A stretch of 64,000 nucleotides of DNA from Pseudomonas sp. SL4(2022) (GCF_026625725.1 NZ_CP113060.1:1928001-1992000); one strand, 5' to 3'. Counted from the stretch's first letter, positions 9,645 through 21,242 are shown. The notes: generated by a model from the sequence alone, not told the origin. Made by a program: numbers and translations.

Positions 9645-10996
9645 GCATCAAGACACTGACCTCCATCGGCCCGGCCAACAAGATCGCCCGCAGCGAGGAA
9701 AGCCATCCGCTGACCTGGCGTTTACGTGACGACGCCCAGCCGGTATGGCTTGAGGAGTACCAGCAGAAGAACGGCTACGCCGCTGCGCGCAAAGCGCTGA
9801 GCGAAATGGCCCAATCCGATATCGTGCAGACGGTGAAAGATTCCGGCCTCAAGGGGCGTGGTGGTGCGGGCTTCCCCACCGGAGTGAAGTGGGGCCTGAT
9901 GCCCGCCGACGAATCCATGAACATCCGCTACCTGCTGTGCAACGCGGACGAGATGGAACCAAACACCTGGAAAGACCGCATGCTGATGGAGCAGCTGCCG
10001 CACCTGCTGGTGGAAGGCATGCTGATTTCCGCCCGTGCGCTCAAGGCCTATCGTGGCTACATCTTTCTGCGCGGTGAGTATGTCGATGCGGCAACTAATC
10101 TCAATCGTGCCATCGAGGAAGCCAAGGCCGCCGGCCTGCTGGGCAAAAACATCCTCGGCAGCGGGTTCGATTTCGAGCTGTTTGTGCACACCGGTGCCGG
10201 TCGCTACATCTGCGGCGAAGAGACCGCACTGATCAACTCCCTCGAAGGTCGTCGCGCCAACCCGCGCGCCAAGCCACCGTTCCCGGCCGCCGTTGGCGTA
10301 TGGGGCAAGCCGACCTGTGTCAACAACGTCGAGACCTTGTGCAACGTACCGGCCATCGTCGGCAATGGCGTGGACTGGTATAAGAGCCTGGCCCGTGAAG
10401 GCAGTGAAGACCACGGCACCAAGCTGATGGGCTTCTCTGGCAAGGTGAAGAACCCTGGTCTATGGGAGCTGCCCTTTGGCATCCCGGCTCGCGAGCTGTT
10501 TGAGGATTACGCCGGCGGCATGCGTGACGGCTACAAGCTGAAATGCTGGCAGCCTGGCGGTGCCGGCACGGGTTTTCTGCTGCCCGAGCACCTGGATGCG
10601 CTGATGTATGCCGGCGGTATCGGCAAGGTCGGCACCCGCATGGGCACTGGTCTGGCGCTGGCGGTGGACGACAGCATCAACATGGTCTCGCTGCTGCGCA
10701 ACATGGAAGAGTTCTTCGCCCGCGAATCCTGCGGCTGGTGCACCCCGTGCCGCGACGGCCTGCCGTGGAGCGTGAAGGTCCTCCGCGCGCTGGAGCGCAA
10801 GCAGGGCACGGCCGAAGACATCCAGACCCTGTTGGGGCTGGTCAACTTCCTTGGTCCCGGCAAGACCTTCTGCGCCCATGCACCGGGCGCCGTTGAGCCG
10901 CTGGGCAGTGCGATCAAGTATTTCCGTTCGGAGTTCGAGGCTGGCGTGGCCAGTTCGGCGGCTTCGGCACCGACGGGGCAATTCGTCCCCGCGTGA
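9641..10996 (+). CDS. nuoF: NADH-quinone oxidoreductase subunit F (NADH and FMN site)
   Basis: A 451-residue flavoprotein that oxidises NADH. The FMN/NADH pocket shows as [17 protein letters not shown] and the following [14 protein letters not shown]. The [4Fe-4S] cluster N3 is bound by three cysteines in [12 protein letters not shown] and one in FCAHAPGA. Electrons pass from FMN to N3 and on to NuoG. The ATG overlaps the end of nuoE (ATGA). The tail after residue about 430 is Ala/Ser-rich and variable. A 94-bp spacer without notable structure separates it from nuoG. Confidence 0.97.
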   Translation: MSIKTLTSIGPANKIARSEESHPLTWRLRDDAQPVWLEEYQQKNGYAAARKALSEMAQSDIVQTVKDSGLKGRGGAGFPTGVKWGLMPADESMNIRYLLCNADEMEPNTWKDRMLMEQLPHLLVEGMLISARALKAYRGYIFLRGEYVDAATNLNRAIEEAKAAGLLGKNILGSGFDFELFVHTGAGRYICGEETALINSLEGRRANPRAKPPFPAAVGVWGKPTCVNNVETLCNVPAIVGNGVDWYKSLAREGSEDHGTKLMGFSGKVKNPGLWELPFGIPARELFEDYAGGMRDGYKLKCWQPGGAGTGFLLPEHLDALMYAGGIGKVGTRMGTGLALAVDDSINMVSLLRNMEEFFARESCGWCTPCRDGLPWSVKVLRALERKQGTAEDIQTLLGLVNFLGPGKTFCAHAPGAVEPLGSAIKYFRSEFEAGVASSAASAPTGQFVPA

Positions 10997-11090
10997 AGTT
11001 AGCGTTGCGGCGGCTACTCACCTGGCCCCGCAGCACACCGTGATTCCATTAGCCAAGCCCGCTTCGGTGGGCAAAGAAGAAACCTGAACC

Positions 11091-13811
11091 ATGGCCACTA
11101 TCCACGTAGACGGCAAAGATTTCGAAGTCGATGGGGCGGACAACCTGCTGCAGGCCTGCTTGTCCCTCGGTCTTGATATCCCTTACTTCTGCTGGCATCC
11201 GGCGCTCGGTAGCGTCGGTGCCTGCCGCCAGTGCGCGGTCAAGCAGTACACCGATGAAAACGATACGCGCGGGCGCATCGTCATGTCGTGCATGACGCCG
11301 GCCGCTGACAACACTTGGATCAGCATCGACGATGAAGAATCCAAGGCGTTCCGCGCCAGCGTCGTCGAGTGGCTGATGACCAACCACCCGCACGACTGCC
11401 CGGTGTGCGAGGAGGGTGGCCATTGCCACCTGCAGGACATGACGGTGATGACGGGCCACAACCAGCGCCGTTATCGCTTCACCAAGCGCACCCACCAGAA
11501 TCAGCAGCTCGGCCCGTTTATCTCTCATGAGATGAACCGCTGCATCGCCTGCTACCGCTGCGTGCGTTACTACAAGGATTACGCCGGCGGCACGGACCTT
11601 GGCGTGTACGGCGCGCACGACAACGTCTACTTCGGCCGCGTGGAAGACGGCGTGCTGGAGAGCGAGTTCTCCGGCAACCTGGTCGAGGTCTGCCCGACCG
11701 GGGTATTCACCGACAAGACCCACTCCGAGCGCTACAACCGCAAGTGGGACATGCAGTTTGCCCCGAGCATCTGTCACGGCTGTGCCAGCGGCTGCAACAC
11801 CAGCCCTGGCGAACGCTACGGCGAACTGCGGCGTATCGAAAACCGCTTCAACGGCGATGTGAACCAGTATTTCTTGTGTGACCGTGGCCGTTTTGGTTAC
11901 GGCTACGTCAACCGCAGCGACCGTCCGCGCCAGCCGCTGCTGCTGAACAAAAGCGGTGGCGAAAAGCTCGGCATCGATGCCGCGCTGGACAAGGCCGCCG
12001 AGCTGCTCAAAGGTAAACGCGTAATCGGCATCGGCTCGCCGCGCGCCAGCCTGGAAAGCAACTTTGCCCTGCGTGAACTGGTCGGCGAGGCCAACTACTA
12101 CTCTGGCATCGCCGCGGGTGAGCTGGACAATATCCGCCTGATCCGCGACATCCTGCAGAACGGCCCGCTGCCGGTGCCGACCCTGCGGGACGTGGAACTG
12201 CACGATGCGGTGTTTATCCTCGGTGAAGACCTGACCCAGACTGCTGCACGTCTGGCCCTGGCCCTGCGTCAGGCGGTTAAGGGTAAAGCCACGGAAATCG
12301 CCGCTGCGGCGAAGATTCAGGACTGGCACATGGCGGCGGTGCAGAACGTCGCGCAGGATGCCCTCAACCCGCTGTTTATCGCCAGCGTGACCGCCACCCG
12401 CCTGGATGACGTGGCTGAGGCCTGTGTGCATGCTGCACCGGCCGACCTGGCGCGCATCGGTTTTGCTGTGGCCCATGCCATCGACCCCAGCGCACCGGCG
12501 GTCAGCGGTCTGGACAGCGACGCAGTCGAACTGGTGCAGCTGATTGCGGATGCGTTGCTGGACGCGAAGCGACCCTTGATCGTTTCCGGTGCGTCGTTGG
12601 GCGAGAAGAGCCTGATCGAAGCTGCCGCCAACATCGCCAGCGCCTTGAAGAACCGCGAGAAAGACGCTTCCATTAGCCTGGTGGTGCCGGAAGCCAACAG
12701 CATGGGCCTGGCCCTGCTGGGTGGCGAGTCCGTCGATGCGGCGCTGCAGGCGCTGACGTCCGGCCAGGCCGATGCCGTGATCGTGCTGGAAAACGACCTG
12801 TACCGCCGCGCCGATGCGGCCCAGGTTGATGCCGCATTGGCAGCGGCAAAGCTGGTTATCGTCGCTGACCATCAGCACACTGCCACCAGCGAAAAAGCCC
12901 ACCTGCTGCTGCCGGTGGCCAGTTTCGCCGAAGGCGATGGCACCCTGGTCAGTTTCGAGGGCCGTGCTCAGCGGTTCTTCCAGGTGTTCGAGCCGAGCTA
13001 TTACGACGCCAATATCCTGATTCGCGAAGGCTGGCGCTGGCTGCATGCGTTGCACAGCACCCTGCAAGGCAAGCCGCTGGATTGGACCCAGCTGGATGCA
13101 GTGACCGCAGCCGTCGCGGCCAGCAACAGCCTGCTGGCCCGCATCGGCGAAGCCGCGCCCAACGCCACCTTCCGCATCAAGGGCCTTAAGCTGGCTCGCG
13201 AACCACACCGTTACAGCGGTCGTACCGCCATGCGCGCCAATATCAGTGTGCACGAGCCGCGTCAGCCGCAGGATCAAGACTCGGCCTTTGCCTTCTCCAT
13301 GGAAGGTTATTCGGGTAGTAAGGAAGACCGTCAGCAGATCCCCTTCGCCTGGTCACCGGGCTGGAACTCACCGCAGGCCTGGAACAAGTTCCAGGACGAA
13401 GTCGGCGGCCACTTGCGTGCCGGTGACCCCGGTGTGCGCCTGCTGGAAGCCAAAGGCACTGTGTTGCCTTGGTTCAGCGTGCCAGCGGCCTTCAATCCGG
13501 CGCCGGGTACCTTGCAGGCTGTGGCCTTGCACCACCTGTTCGGCAGTGAGGAAACCTCCGCCGGCGCCGCGCCGCTGCAAGAGCGCATTCCTGCACCTTA
13601 TGCACTGCTGGCCAAGGCCGAAGCAGATCGTCTGGGTGTGAATGACGGCGCGCTGTTGAGCCTGACCGTCGCTGGGCAGACTCTACGCCTGCCGCTGCAG
13701 ATCACTGAAGAGCTGGCCATCGGTGTGGTCGGCCTGCCCGTCGGTTTGCAGGGCATGCCGGCGCTGATTGCAGGCAGTGTGGTCACCCGCATTGAGGAGG
13801 CCGCGCAATGA
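11091..13811 (+). CDS. nuoG: NADH-quinone oxidoreductase subunit G
   Basis: A 906-residue subunit, the largest of the peripheral arm. The N-terminal ferredoxin part holds a [2Fe-2S] cluster ([15 protein letters not shown] and VMSCMTP). Next come the His-Cys3 cluster ([12 protein letters not shown]) and a [4Fe-4S] set (CIACYRC, later EVCPTG). The extra N7 cluster is present: CHGCASGC followed by FLCDRG. The rest (about 230-906) is a molybdopterin-oxidoreductase-like fold without a molybdenum site in this family. The end overlaps nuoH by 4 bp. Length and cluster set match Pseudomonas and E. coli NuoG. Confidence 0.97.
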   Translation: MATIHVDGKDFEVDGADNLLQACLSLGLDIPYFCWHPALGSVGACRQCAVKQYTDENDTRGRIVMSCMTPAADNTWISIDDEESKAFRASVVEWLMTNHPHDCPVCEEGGHCHLQDMTVMTGHNQRRYRFTKRTHQNQQLGPFISHEMNRCIACYRCVRYYKDYAGGTDLGVYGAHDNVYFGRVEDGVLESEFSGNLVEVCPTGVFTDKTHSERYNRKWDMQFAPSICHGCASGCNTSPGERYGELRRIENRFNGDVNQYFLCDRGRFGYGYVNRSDRPRQPLLLNKSGGEKLGIDAALDKAAELLKGKRVIGIGSPRASLESNFALRELVGEANYYSGIAAGELDNIRLIRDILQNGPLPVPTLRDVELHDAVFILGEDLTQTAARLALALRQAVKGKATEIAAAAKIQDWHMAAVQNVAQDALNPLFIASVTATRLDDVAEACVHAAPADLARIGFAVAHAIDPSAPAVSGLDSDAVELVQLIADALLDAKRPLIVSGASLGEKSLIEAAANIASALKNREKDASISLVVPEANSMGLALLGGESVDAALQALTSGQADAVIVLENDLYRRADAAQVDAALAAAKLVIVADHQHTATSEKAHLLLPVASFAEGDGTLVSFEGRAQRFFQVFEPSYYDANILIREGWRWLHALHSTLQGKPLDWTQLDAVTAAVAASNSLLARIGEAAPNATFRIKGLKLAREPHRYSGRTAMRANISVHEPRQPQDQDSAFAFSMEGYSGSKEDRQQIPFAWSPGWNSPQAWNKFQDEVGGHLRAGDPGVRLLEAKGTVLPWFSVPAAFNPAPGTLQAVALHHLFGSEETSAGAAPLQERIPAPYALLAKAEADRLGVNDGALLSLTVAGQTLRLPLQITEELAIGVVGLPVGLQGMPALIAGSVVTRIEEAAQ

Positions 13812-14800
13812 GCTGGCTGACGCCTGATGTGCTGGATGTGCTGATCGCCGTACTCAAAGCCATCGTGATTTTGTTGGTGGTGGTGGTCTGCGGCGCGCTG
13901 CTGAGCTTTGTCGAACGCCGTCTGCTGGGCTGGTGGCAAGACCGTTACGGCCCCAACCGGGTCGGACCGTTCGGCATGTTTCAGATCGCCGCCGACATGA
14001 TCAAGATGTTCTTCAAGGAGGACTGGACGCCGCCGTTCGCCGACAAGTTCATCTTTATCCTGGCGCCGATGATCGCGTTCTCGGCCATGCTGATCGCCTT
14101 TGCGATCATCCCGATCACTCCAAACTGGGGCGTGGCCGACCTGAACATTGGCATCCTGTTCTTCTTCGCCATGGCGGGTTTGTCGGTGTATGCGGTGCTG
14201 TTTGCCGGCTGGGCCAGTAACAACAAGTTCGCCCTGCTCGGTGCCCTGCGTGCCTCGGCGCAAACGGTGTCCTATGAGGTGTTCCTGGCGCTGGCGCTGA
14301 TGGGTGTGGTGGCCCAGGTCGGCTCCTTCAACATGCGCGACATCGTCGATTATCAGGCGGAGAACCTATGGTTCATCATTCCGCAATTTCTCGGCTTCTG
14401 TACCTTCTTTATCGCTGCCGTGGCCGTGACTCACCGTCACCCGTTCGACCAGCCAGAGGCCGAGCAGGAGCTGGCCGACGGTTACCACATCGAATATGCC
14501 GGGATGAAGTGGGGCATGTTCTTCGTCGGCGAATACGTGGCCATCGTGACCGTATCGGCGCTGCTGGTAACCCTGTTCTTCGGTGGCTGGCACGGCCCGT
14601 TCGGCCTCTTGCCGCAGATTCCGTTCTTCTGGTTCGCCCTGAAGACCTGCTTCTTCATCATGATCTTCATCCTGTTGCGCGCCTCGATTCCACGCCCACG
14701 GTATGACCAGGTCATGGCTTTCAGCTGGAAGTTCTGCCTTCCGCTGACCTTGATCAACCTGCTGGTGACCGGCGCATTTGTGCTGGCCGCGGCCCAGTAA
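13808..14800 (+). CDS. nuoH: NADH-quinone oxidoreductase subunit H
   Basis: A 330-residue membrane subunit with about eight hydrophobic helices. It forms the floor of the quinone chamber and links the redox arm to the proton channels. The conserved loops [21 protein letters not shown] and [25 protein letters not shown] carry the charged residues known to couple quinone chemistry to proton movement. It overlaps nuoG by 4 bp and is followed by nuoI after 13 bp with the site AAGGAG. The length fits the family. Confidence 0.97.
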   Translation: MSWLTPDVLDVLIAVLKAIVILLVVVVCGALLSFVERRLLGWWQDRYGPNRVGPFGMFQIAADMIKMFFKEDWTPPFADKFIFILAPMIAFSAMLIAFAIIPITPNWGVADLNIGILFFFAMAGLSVYAVLFAGWASNNKFALLGALRASAQTVSYEVFLALALMGVVAQVGSFNMRDIVDYQAENLWFIIPQFLGFCTFFIAAVAVTHRHPFDQPEAEQELADGYHIEYAGMKWGMFFVGEYVAIVTVSALLVTLFFGGWHGPFGLLPQIPFFWFALKTCFFIMIFILLRASIPRPRYDQVMAFSWKFCLPLTLINLLVTGAFVLAAAQ

Positions 14801-14813
14801 GGAGAACCACCGA

Positions 14814-15362
14814 ATGTTCAAATACATATGGGATGTGCTGGTCGGTACCGGCACCCAACTGCGCAGCCTGGCCATGGTCTTCAGTCACGGCTTTCGCAAG
14901 CGTGACACCTTGCAGTACCCGGAAGAAGCCGTGTACCTGCCGCCGCGCTATCGCGGCCGGATTGTTCTGACCCGCGACCCCGACGGCGAAGAGCGCTGCG
15001 TGGCCTGCAACCTGTGTGCGGTGGCTTGCCCGGTGGGTTGCATTTCATTGCAGAAGGCGGAAACCCCCGATGGCCGCTGGTACCCGGATTTCTTCCGCAT
15101 CAACTTCTCACGCTGCATCTTCTGCGGTCTGTGTGAAGAAGCCTGCCCGACCACGGCGATCCAGCTCACCCCGGACTTCGAGATGGGTGAGTTCAAACGT
15201 CAGGACCTGGTGTACGAGAAGGAAGACCTGCTGATCAGCGGACCGGGCAAAAATCCGGACTATAACTTCTACCGCGTCGCCGGTATGGCCATCGCAGGCA
15301 AGCCGAAAGGCGCTGCGCAGAATGAAGCCGAACCCATCAACGTCAAAGGCTTACTGCCCTAA
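14814..15362 (+). CDS. nuoI: NADH-quinone oxidoreductase subunit I (2x[4Fe-4S])
   Basis: A 182-residue ferredoxin-like subunit with two [4Fe-4S] clusters, N6a and N6b, bound by [14 protein letters not shown] and [15 protein letters not shown]. It passes electrons from NuoG to cluster N2 in NuoB. The start at 14814 ([11 protein letters not shown]) is the usual one; an ORF extension upstream into nuoH is not used. The stop TAA overlaps an AAGGAG ribosome site, which in an uninterrupted operon would serve nuoJ directly; here 162 bp of extra sequence intervene. Confidence 0.96.
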   Translation: MFKYIWDVLVGTGTQLRSLAMVFSHGFRKRDTLQYPEEAVYLPPRYRGRIVLTRDPDGEERCVACNLCAVACPVGCISLQKAETPDGRWYPDFFRINFSRCIFCGLCEEACPTTAIQLTPDFEMGEFKRQDLVYEKEDLLISGPGKNPDYNFYRVAGMAIAGKPKGAAQNEAEPINVKGLLP

Positions 15363-15374
15363 GGAGCCCGTTTA

Positions 15375-15515
15375 ATGCCTGCTGCGCGCGCTGATGCTGC
15401 GTTGAAAACAGACTCGGAATGCTCATGTACAAACGTACACTCCGCTTCCTCGCCTTTTCTCGCCTTGCCTCAGCTGCGCGCACGACGGCTTAGACAGACT
15501 CCTACGGAGATATAG
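15375..15515 (+). CDS. Possible 46-codon ORF in the nuoI-nuoJ spacer
   Basis: An ATG eight bases after a strong AAGGAG (15361-15366) opens a 46-codon frame ending in TAG at 15513-15515, 9 bp before the nuoJ ATG. It runs through the palindromic repeat, and its predicted peptide (Cys, Ser and Arg rich) resembles no family I know. It is most simply read as a frame created when the repeat separated the ribosome site from nuoJ. It could still be translated and keep ribosomes on the message up to nuoJ. Whether it is a gene is doubtful. Confidence 0.2.
   Translation: MPAARADAALKTDSECSCTNVHSASSPFLALPQLRARRLRQTPTEI
15399..15459. repeat. Palindromic intergenic repeat, copy 1 (inside the nuo operon)
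   Basis: The element has GCGTTG (15399-15404), a 13-base spacer, then the core AATGCTCATGTAC, four bases, and GTAC, followed by ACTCCGCTT. GTAC-AAAC-GTAC forms the tip of a hairpin. GGAA/TTCC (15416-15419 with 15446-15449) and GAAAA/TTTTC (15404-15408 with 15455-15459) form outer stems. A second copy with the same core and spacing lies at 44933-44997. I do not know a name for this family. Confidence 0.65.
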
Positions 15516-15524
15516 AGGATCTAT

Positions 15525-16034
15525 ATGGAATTCGCGTTCTACCTCGCCGCCGGTGTTGCCGTGGCGTCTACGTTCAGGGTCATCACTGCGAGCAATCCGG
15601 TGCATGCTTTGCTGTACCTGATCCTTTCGCTATTGGCGGTGGCGATGACCTTTTTCGCCTTGGGCGCGCCGTTTGCTGGCGCCCTGGAAATCATCGTTTA
15701 TGCCGGCGCGATCATGGTGCTGTTCGTCTTCGTGGTGATGATGCTCAACCTCGGCCCGGCAGCGGTCGAGCAGGAGCGCCAGTGGCTGACGCCCGGTATC
15801 TGGTTCGGGCCATCGCTGCTTTCGGCGCTGTTACTGGGTCAGCTGCTGTATGTGTTGTTCGAGTCGCCCAGTGGCGCAGCGTTGGGCTTGCAGACCGTTG
15901 ATGCCAAGGCTGTTGGTATCGCCCTGTACGGGCCTTATCTGCTGGTGGTGGAGCTGGCCTCCATGCTACTGCTTGGTGCGCTGGTTGCGGCCTATCACCT
16001 CGGTCGTCACGATGCCAAGGAGCCAACTGCATGA
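15525..16034 (+). CDS. nuoJ: NADH-quinone oxidoreductase subunit J
   Basis: A 169-residue membrane subunit with five hydrophobic helices. Helix 3 contains the conserved Gly/Tyr-rich sequence [20 protein letters not shown], where a pi-bulge changes shape during turnover in known structures. It forms part of the first proton path with NuoA, H and K. The start [10 protein letters not shown] matches the family. The ribosome site is GAGGA at about 15515-15519. It overlaps nuoK by 4 bp. The 162-bp gap before it is unusual for this operon and holds a palindromic repeat. Confidence 0.95.
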   Translation: MEFAFYLAAGVAVASTFRVITASNPVHALLYLILSLLAVAMTFFALGAPFAGALEIIVYAGAIMVLFVFVVMMLNLGPAAVEQERQWLTPGIWFGPSLLSALLLGQLLYVLFESPSGAALGLQTVDAKAVGIALYGPYLLVVELASMLLLGALVAAYHLGRHDAKEPTA

Positions 16035-16339
16035 ATGCGATTCCCCTGGAGCACGGCCTGGCACTGGCCGGCGTGCTGTTCAGCCTGGGCCTGGTTGGCC
16101 TGATGGTGCGGCGCAATATCCTCTTTGTGCTGATGAGCCTGGAAGTGATGATGAATGCCACTGCTCTGGCTTTTGTGGTGGCTGGCAGCCGTTGGGCTCA
16201 GCCTGACGGCCAGGTGATGTTTATTCTGGTGATCACCCTGGCGGCCGCCGAAGCCAGCATTGGTCTGGCGATCCTGTTGCAGCTGTATCGCCGCTTCAAC
16301 ACCCTCGATGTCGACGCTGCCAGCGAGATGCGCGGATGA
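16031..16339 (+). CDS. nuoK: NADH-quinone oxidoreductase subunit K
   Basis: A 102-residue, three-helix, antiporter-like subunit. The conserved glutamates within the membrane are visible in [15 protein letters not shown] (helix 2) and [14 protein letters not shown] (helix 3), both required for proton transfer in E. coli NuoK. It overlaps nuoJ and nuoL by 4 bp each, so J, K and L are probably translationally coupled. Length is normal. Confidence 0.96.
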   Translation: MNAIPLEHGLALAGVLFSLGLVGLMVRRNILFVLMSLEVMMNATALAFVVAGSRWAQPDGQVMFILVITLAAAEASIGLAILLQLYRRFNTLDVDAASEMRG

Positions 16340-18186
16340 ACCTTTTATTCCTGACCTGTGTATTTCCGCTGCTGGGCTGGTTTCTCCTGGCCTTCTCGCG
16401 CGGGCGTTTCTCCGAAAACCTCTCTGCACTGATCGGTGTGGGCTCGGTGGGGCTGTCTGCCCTGAGCGCGGCCTGGGTGATCGTGCAGTTCAACCTCAAT
16501 CCGCCGGAAAACGGTGTGTTCACGCAGGTGCTGTGGCAGTGGATGAGCGTGGCCGGTTTCGCGCCGAGCTTCACCCTCTATCTGGATGGCCTGTCTGTGA
16601 CCATGCTGGGTGTGGTTACAGGCGTGGGCTTTTTGATCCACCTGTTTGCCAGTTGGTACATGCGTGGTGAAGAGGGCTATTCGCGTTTCTTCGCCTACAC
16701 CAACCTGTTTATCTTCAGCATGCTGCTGCTGGTACTCGGCGATAACCTGTTGCTGCTGTATTTCGGTTGGGAAGGCGTCGGGCTGTGCTCCTACCTGCTG
16801 ATCGGCTTCTACTTCAAGCACACACCGAACGGCAATGCAGCGCTGAAGGCCTTTATCGTCACCCGTATCGGTGACGTGTTCATGGCCATCGGCCTGTTCA
16901 TTTTGTTCCTCCATCTGGGCACCCTGAATATTCAGGAGCTGATGGCACTGGCGCCGCAGAAGTATGTGGAAGGTGACAGCTGGCTGTGGATCGCCACGCT
17001 GATGCTGCTCGGCGGTGCAGTGGGTAAATCCGCGCAACTGCCGCTGCAAACCTGGCTGGCGGATGCGATGGCCGGTCCGACCCCGGTTTCCGCGTTGATC
17101 CACGCGGCGACCATGGTGACCGCGGGTGTTTACCTGATCGCGCGGACTCACGGCCTGTTCCTGCTGACCCCGGACATCCTTGAGTTGGTTGGCATTGTCG
17201 GCGGCGTGACCCTGGTGCTCGCCGGTTTTGCCGCGCTGGTGCAGACCGACATCAAGCGCATCCTCGCTTACTCGACCATGAGCCAGATCGGCTACATGTT
17301 CCTCGCCCTCGGTGTGGGCGCCTGGGACGCCGCGATCTTCCACCTGATGACCCACGCCTTCTTCAAGGCCCTGCTGTTCCTCGCCTCCGGTGCGGTGATC
17401 AACGCCTGTCACCATGAGCAGAACATCTTCAAGATGGGCGGCCTGTGGAAGAAACTGCCGTTGGCCTACGCCAGCTTTATCGTCGGCGGCGCTGCTCTGG
17501 CGGCGTTGCCGCTGATCACGGCGGGTTTCTATTCCAAGGATGAAATCCTCTGGGAAGCCTTTGCCAGTGGTCACCAGTGGCTGCTGTACGCAGGCCTGGC
17601 AGGCGCCTTCCTGACGTCGATCTACACCTTCCGCCTGATCTTCATCGCCTTCCATGGCGAGCAGAAGATTGAAGCCCATGCCGGCCACGGCGTGGCTCAC
17701 TGGCTGCCACTGGTGACCCTGATCGTACTGTCGACCTTTATCGGCGCGCTGATCAGCCCGCCGCTGGCCGGTGTGCTGCCGCAAAGCGTTGGCCATGCTG
17801 GTGGTGAAGCCAAGCACAGCCTGGAAATCGCCTCCGGGGCCATCGCCATCATCGGTATCGTCCTGGCTGCGTTGCTGTTCCTCGGCAAGCGCAGTTTCGC
17901 CACGGCGGTGGCGCAGAGTGCACCGGGGCGCTTTCTGTCGGCCTGGTGGTTCGCCGCCTGGGGCTTCGACTGGCTCTACGACAAGCTGTTCGTGCAGCCG
18001 TACCTGTTGCTGTGCCGGTTGCTCGGGCGTGACCCGATTGACCGCAGCATTGGCTTGATTCCGCGTCTGGTGCGGGGTGGCAATGCCCTGCTGGCCAGCA
18101 GCGAGACTGGTCAGGTGCGCTGGTATGCCACTTCGATTGCCGGGGGTGCCGTTCTGGTGCTCGCCGTCCTCCTGTTTCTGAATTAA
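16336..18186 (+). CDS. nuoL: NADH-quinone oxidoreductase subunit L
   Basis: A 616-residue Mrp-antiporter-like subunit at the far end of the membrane arm. About 14 hydrophobic helices are followed by the lateral amphipathic helix and a final anchor helix ([10 protein letters not shown] at the end). Key channel residues lie in [18 protein letters not shown] (Glu), [35 protein letters not shown] (Lys and His) and [19 protein letters not shown] (Lys). The last is the antiporter signature. It starts within the last codons of nuoK. A 13-bp gap leads to nuoM. Confidence 0.97.
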   Translation: MNLLFLTCVFPLLGWFLLAFSRGRFSENLSALIGVGSVGLSALSAAWVIVQFNLNPPENGVFTQVLWQWMSVAGFAPSFTLYLDGLSVTMLGVVTGVGFLIHLFASWYMRGEEGYSRFFAYTNLFIFSMLLLVLGDNLLLLYFGWEGVGLCSYLLIGFYFKHTPNGNAALKAFIVTRIGDVFMAIGLFILFLHLGTLNIQELMALAPQKYVEGDSWLWIATLMLLGGAVGKSAQLPLQTWLADAMAGPTPVSALIHAATMVTAGVYLIARTHGLFLLTPDILELVGIVGGVTLVLAGFAALVQTDIKRILAYSTMSQIGYMFLALGVGAWDAAIFHLMTHAFFKALLFLASGAVINACHHEQNIFKMGGLWKKLPLAYASFIVGGAALAALPLITAGFYSKDEILWEAFASGHQWLLYAGLAGAFLTSIYTFRLIFIAFHGEQKIEAHAGHGVAHWLPLVTLIVLSTFIGALISPPLAGVLPQSVGHAGGEAKHSLEIASGAIAIIGIVLAALLFLGKRSFATAVAQSAPGRFLSAWWFAAWGFDWLYDKLFVQPYLLLCRLLGRDPIDRSIGLIPRLVRGGNALLASSETGQVRWYATSIAGGAVLVLAVLLFLN

Positions 18187-18199
18187 GGAAAGCAGCCTG

Positions 18200-19729
18200 A
18201 TGATTCTGCCCTGGCTAATCCTGATCCCCTTTATCGGCGGCCTGCTGTGCTGGCAGTGCGAGCGCTTCGGCAACACCCTGCCACGCTGGATTGCCCTACT
18301 GACCATGGGCCTGCTGTTCGGGCTGGCGCTTTGGCTGTGGGCCACCGGCGACTTTAGCCTGGCCCCGGCTCCGGGTGCTGCGCCGCAGTGGGCGGTCGAG
18401 TTCCAGCTGCCGTGGATCGAGCGGTTTGGCATCAGCATCCACCTGGCGCTCGACGGTCTTTCGGTGCTGATGATCAGCCTCACCGGTCTGCTCGGCGTGC
18501 TGTCCGTACTCTGCTCGTGGAACGAGATCCAGAACCGCGTCGGCTTCTTCCACCTCAACCTGATGTGGATACTCGGCGGCGTGGTCGGCGTGTTCCTCGC
18601 TGTCGACCTGTTCCTGTTCTTTTTCTTCTGGGAAATGATGCTGGTGCCGATGTACTTCCTCATCGCGCTCTGGGGGCATAGCGGCAGTGACGGCAAGACG
18701 CGGATCTACGCCGCCACCAAGTTCTTCATCTTCACCCAGGCCAGCGGCCTGGTGATGCTGGTGGCGATCCTCGGCCTGGTGTTCGTGCATTTCGACCAGA
18801 CCGGCGTGTTGACCTTTAACTACGCCGACCTGCTGCAGACCAAGATGGCCGCCGGCACCGAGTACATCCTGATGCTCGGCTTCTTCATCGCCTTCGCGGT
18901 GAAGTTCCCGGTGGTGCCGTTCCACTCCTGGCTGCCGGACGCCCACGCCCAGGCACCAACCGCTGGTTCCGTGGACCTGGCCGGTATCCTGCTGAAAACC
19001 GCCGCCTATGGCCTGATGCGCTTCGCCCTGCCGCTGTTTCCCAATGCCTCGGCCGAGTTCGCGCCGATTGCCCAGTGGCTTGGCGTGTTCGCCATCATCT
19101 ATGGCGCTTTGCTGTCGTTCGCACAGACCGATATCAAGCGTCTGGTGGCCTTCTCCAGCGTGTCGCACATGGGCTTTGTGCTGATCGCCATCTACTCGGC
19201 CAGCGAGATCGCCCTGCAGGGCGCGGTGGTGCAGATGATGGCGCACGGGCTGTCCGCGGCGGCGCTGTTTATCCTCTGCGGTCAGCTGTATGAGCGCCTG
19301 CACACCCGCGACATGCGCGAGATGGGCGGCATCTGGGCGCGTATGCCCTGGCTGCCGGCCATCAGCTTGTTCTTCGCCGCTGCTGCCTTGGGGTTGCCGG
19401 GTACCGGTAACTTCGTCGGCGAGTTCCTGATTCTGATCGGCAGCTTCCAGAGTGCGCCTTGGATCACCGTGGTTGCCGCAACTGGCCTGGTGTTCGGCTC
19501 GGTCTACTCGCTGATCATGATTCACCGCGCCTACTTCGGTCCGGCCAAGGCGGATAGCGCCCTGCCAGGTCTGAAGCTGCGCGAGCTGAGCATGGTGCTG
19601 GGCCTGGCCGTGCTGCTGATCCTGCTCGGCGTCTATCCGCAGCCGGTGCTCGACACCTCCGCCGCCAGCATGCAAGGCGTGCAGCAGTGGCTGGGTAGTG
19701 CAATCAATCAACCTGTTCCGGTCCGGTAA
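18200..19729 (+). CDS. nuoM: NADH-quinone oxidoreductase subunit M
   Basis: A 509-residue antiporter-like proton channel subunit with about 14 hydrophobic helices. Conserved elements are [19 protein letters not shown] (Glu), [39 protein letters not shown] (Lys and the half-channel broken helix) and [16 protein letters not shown]. It lies between NuoL and NuoN in the membrane arm. The spacing to nuoN is 7 bp. Length fits the Pseudomonas family. Confidence 0.97.
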   Translation: MILPWLILIPFIGGLLCWQCERFGNTLPRWIALLTMGLLFGLALWLWATGDFSLAPAPGAAPQWAVEFQLPWIERFGISIHLALDGLSVLMISLTGLLGVLSVLCSWNEIQNRVGFFHLNLMWILGGVVGVFLAVDLFLFFFFWEMMLVPMYFLIALWGHSGSDGKTRIYAATKFFIFTQASGLVMLVAILGLVFVHFDQTGVLTFNYADLLQTKMAAGTEYILMLGFFIAFAVKFPVVPFHSWLPDAHAQAPTAGSVDLAGILLKTAAYGLMRFALPLFPNASAEFAPIAQWLGVFAIIYGALLSFAQTDIKRLVAFSSVSHMGFVLIAIYSASEIALQGAVVQMMAHGLSAAALFILCGQLYERLHTRDMREMGGIWARMPWLPAISLFFAAAALGLPGTGNFVGEFLILIGSFQSAPWITVVAATGLVFGSVYSLIMIHRAYFGPAKADSALPGLKLRELSMVLGLAVLLILLGVYPQPVLDTSAASMQGVQQWLGSAINQPVPVR

Positions 19730-19736
19730 GTAGCGT

Positions 19737-21212
19737 ATGGAATTCACGACTCAACACTTTATTGCGCTGCTGCCGCTGCTGATCACCAGTGTCACCATCG
19801 TGCTGGTGATGCTGGCGATTGCCTGGAAGCGCAATCACGCCATGACCTTCGGCCTCTCGGTGCTGGGTCTCAACCTGGCCCTGCTGTCGTTGCTGCCCGC
19901 CCTGGACGTGACGCCGATTGAGGTCACCCCGCTGTTGCTGGTGGATAAATTCGCCTGCTACTACATGGCCCTGGTGCTAGCCGCCACGCTGGCCTGTGTG
20001 ACCCTGATCCACGCTTACCTGGGCGGCGAGTCCGGCAAGGGCTATCCAGGCAACCGTGAAGAGCTGTACCTGCTGATGCTGCTGTCTGCCGCTGGTGGTC
20101 TGGTGCTGGTCAGTGCGCAGCACTTGGCGGGCCTGTTTATCGGCCTGGAGCTGCTGTCGGTGCCGACCTACGGCATGATCGCCTACGCCTTCTTCAACAA
20201 GCGTTCGCTGGAAGCCGGCATCAAGTACATGGTGCTGTCCGCCGCAGGCTCGGCATTTCTCCTGTTCGGCATGGCGCTGCTGTATGCCGAGTCGGGCAAC
20301 CTGACGTTCGCTGGCATCGGCGCCAAGCTGGCCGCCGATGGCCTGCCGAGCATGCTGGCGCAGTTGGGCGTGGGCATGATGCTGATTGGTCTGGCGTTCA
20401 AACTGTCGCTGGTGCCGTTCCACTTGTGGACCCCGGACGTTTATGAAGGCGCTCCGGCGCCGGTGGCAGCCTTCCTCGCCACCGCCAGTAAAGTTGCGGT
20501 GTTTGCCGTGCTGCTGCGTTTGTATCAGATGTCACCGGCCACCGCAGGCGGCTGGTTGAATGACCTGCTGACCTTGATTGCCATCGCCTCGATTATCTTC
20601 GGCAACCTGCTGGCGCTGCTGCAGAACAACCTCAAGCGGCTGCTCGGTTATTCCTCGATCGCCCACTTCGGTTACCTGCTGGTGGCGCTGATCGCCAGCA
20701 AGGGGCTGGCGGTGGAGGCGGTGGGCGTGTACCTGGCCACCTATGTGCTGACCAGCCTGGGTGCGTTCGGCGTGATTACCCTGATGTCGACGCCCTACAG
20801 CGGCCGTGATGCCGATGCCCTGTATGAATACCGTGGGCTGTTCTGGCGCCGTCCGTACCTGACTGCCGTGCTCACCGTGATGATGCTGTCGCTGGCCGGT
20901 ATTCCGCTGACGGCCGGTTTTATCGGCAAGTTCTACGTGGTCGCTGCTGGCGTGCAATCGCAGCAGTGGTGGCTGCTCGCCGCCCTGGTGATCGGCAGCG
21001 CCATCGGCGTGTTCTATTACCTGCGGGTGATGGTCACCCTGTTTATGGTCGAGCCGAACCTGCGCCGCCATGACGCGCCTCTGCATTGGGGACAGCAGGC
21101 GGGTGGTGTAATGTTGCTGTTCGTCGCGTTGCTGGCGTTCTTCCTCGGTGTGTACCCACAGCCGCTGTTGGAGCTGGTGCAACAGGCCGGCCTGGTGGCA
21201 CTGTTGCCCTGA
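19737..21212 (+). CDS. nuoN: NADH-quinone oxidoreductase subunit N
   Basis: A 491-residue antiporter-like subunit and the last gene of the operon. The channel sequences are GLFIGLELLSVPTYGMIAYAFF (Glu), GLAFKLSLVPFHLWTPDVYEGAPAPVAAFLATASK (Lys, antiporter signature) and RLLGYSSIAHFGYLLVAL. The ATG at 19737 follows nuoM by 7 bp. No strong terminator was found between nuoN and the next gene 30 bp on, so read-through is possible. Confidence 0.97.
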   Translation: MEFTTQHFIALLPLLITSVTIVLVMLAIAWKRNHAMTFGLSVLGLNLALLSLLPALDVTPIEVTPLLLVDKFACYYMALVLAATLACVTLIHAYLGGESGKGYPGNREELYLLMLLSAAGGLVLVSAQHLAGLFIGLELLSVPTYGMIAYAFFNKRSLEAGIKYMVLSAAGSAFLLFGMALLYAESGNLTFAGIGAKLAADGLPSMLAQLGVGMMLIGLAFKLSLVPFHLWTPDVYEGAPAPVAAFLATASKVAVFAVLLRLYQMSPATAGGWLNDLLTLIAIASIIFGNLLALLQNNLKRLLGYSSIAHFGYLLVALIASKGLAVEAVGVYLATYVLTSLGAFGVITLMSTPYSGRDADALYEYRGLFWRRPYLTAVLTVMMLSLAGIPLTAGFIGKFYVVAAGVQSQQWWLLAALVIGSAIGVFYYLRVMVTLFMVEPNLRRHDAPLHWGQQAGGVMLLFVALLAFFLGVYPQPLLELVQQAGLVALLP

Positions 21213-21242
21213 TGAGCAACAGATCCTATGGAATACGCAGCG

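Noticed and set aside
11049..13277. 742-codon open frame opposite nuoG
   Set aside because: It lies antisense to a certain gene, has no recognisable domain, and follows from the strong third-position GC of nuoG.
16345..18696. 783-codon open frame opposite nuoL and the start of nuoM
   Set aside because: Composition is rich in His, Gln and Arg as expected for the complement of membrane-protein codons; it crosses a gene boundary and has no family motif.
18296..19747. 483-codon open frame opposite nuoM
   Set aside because: Antisense shadow of a membrane-protein gene with no domain and no ribosome site.
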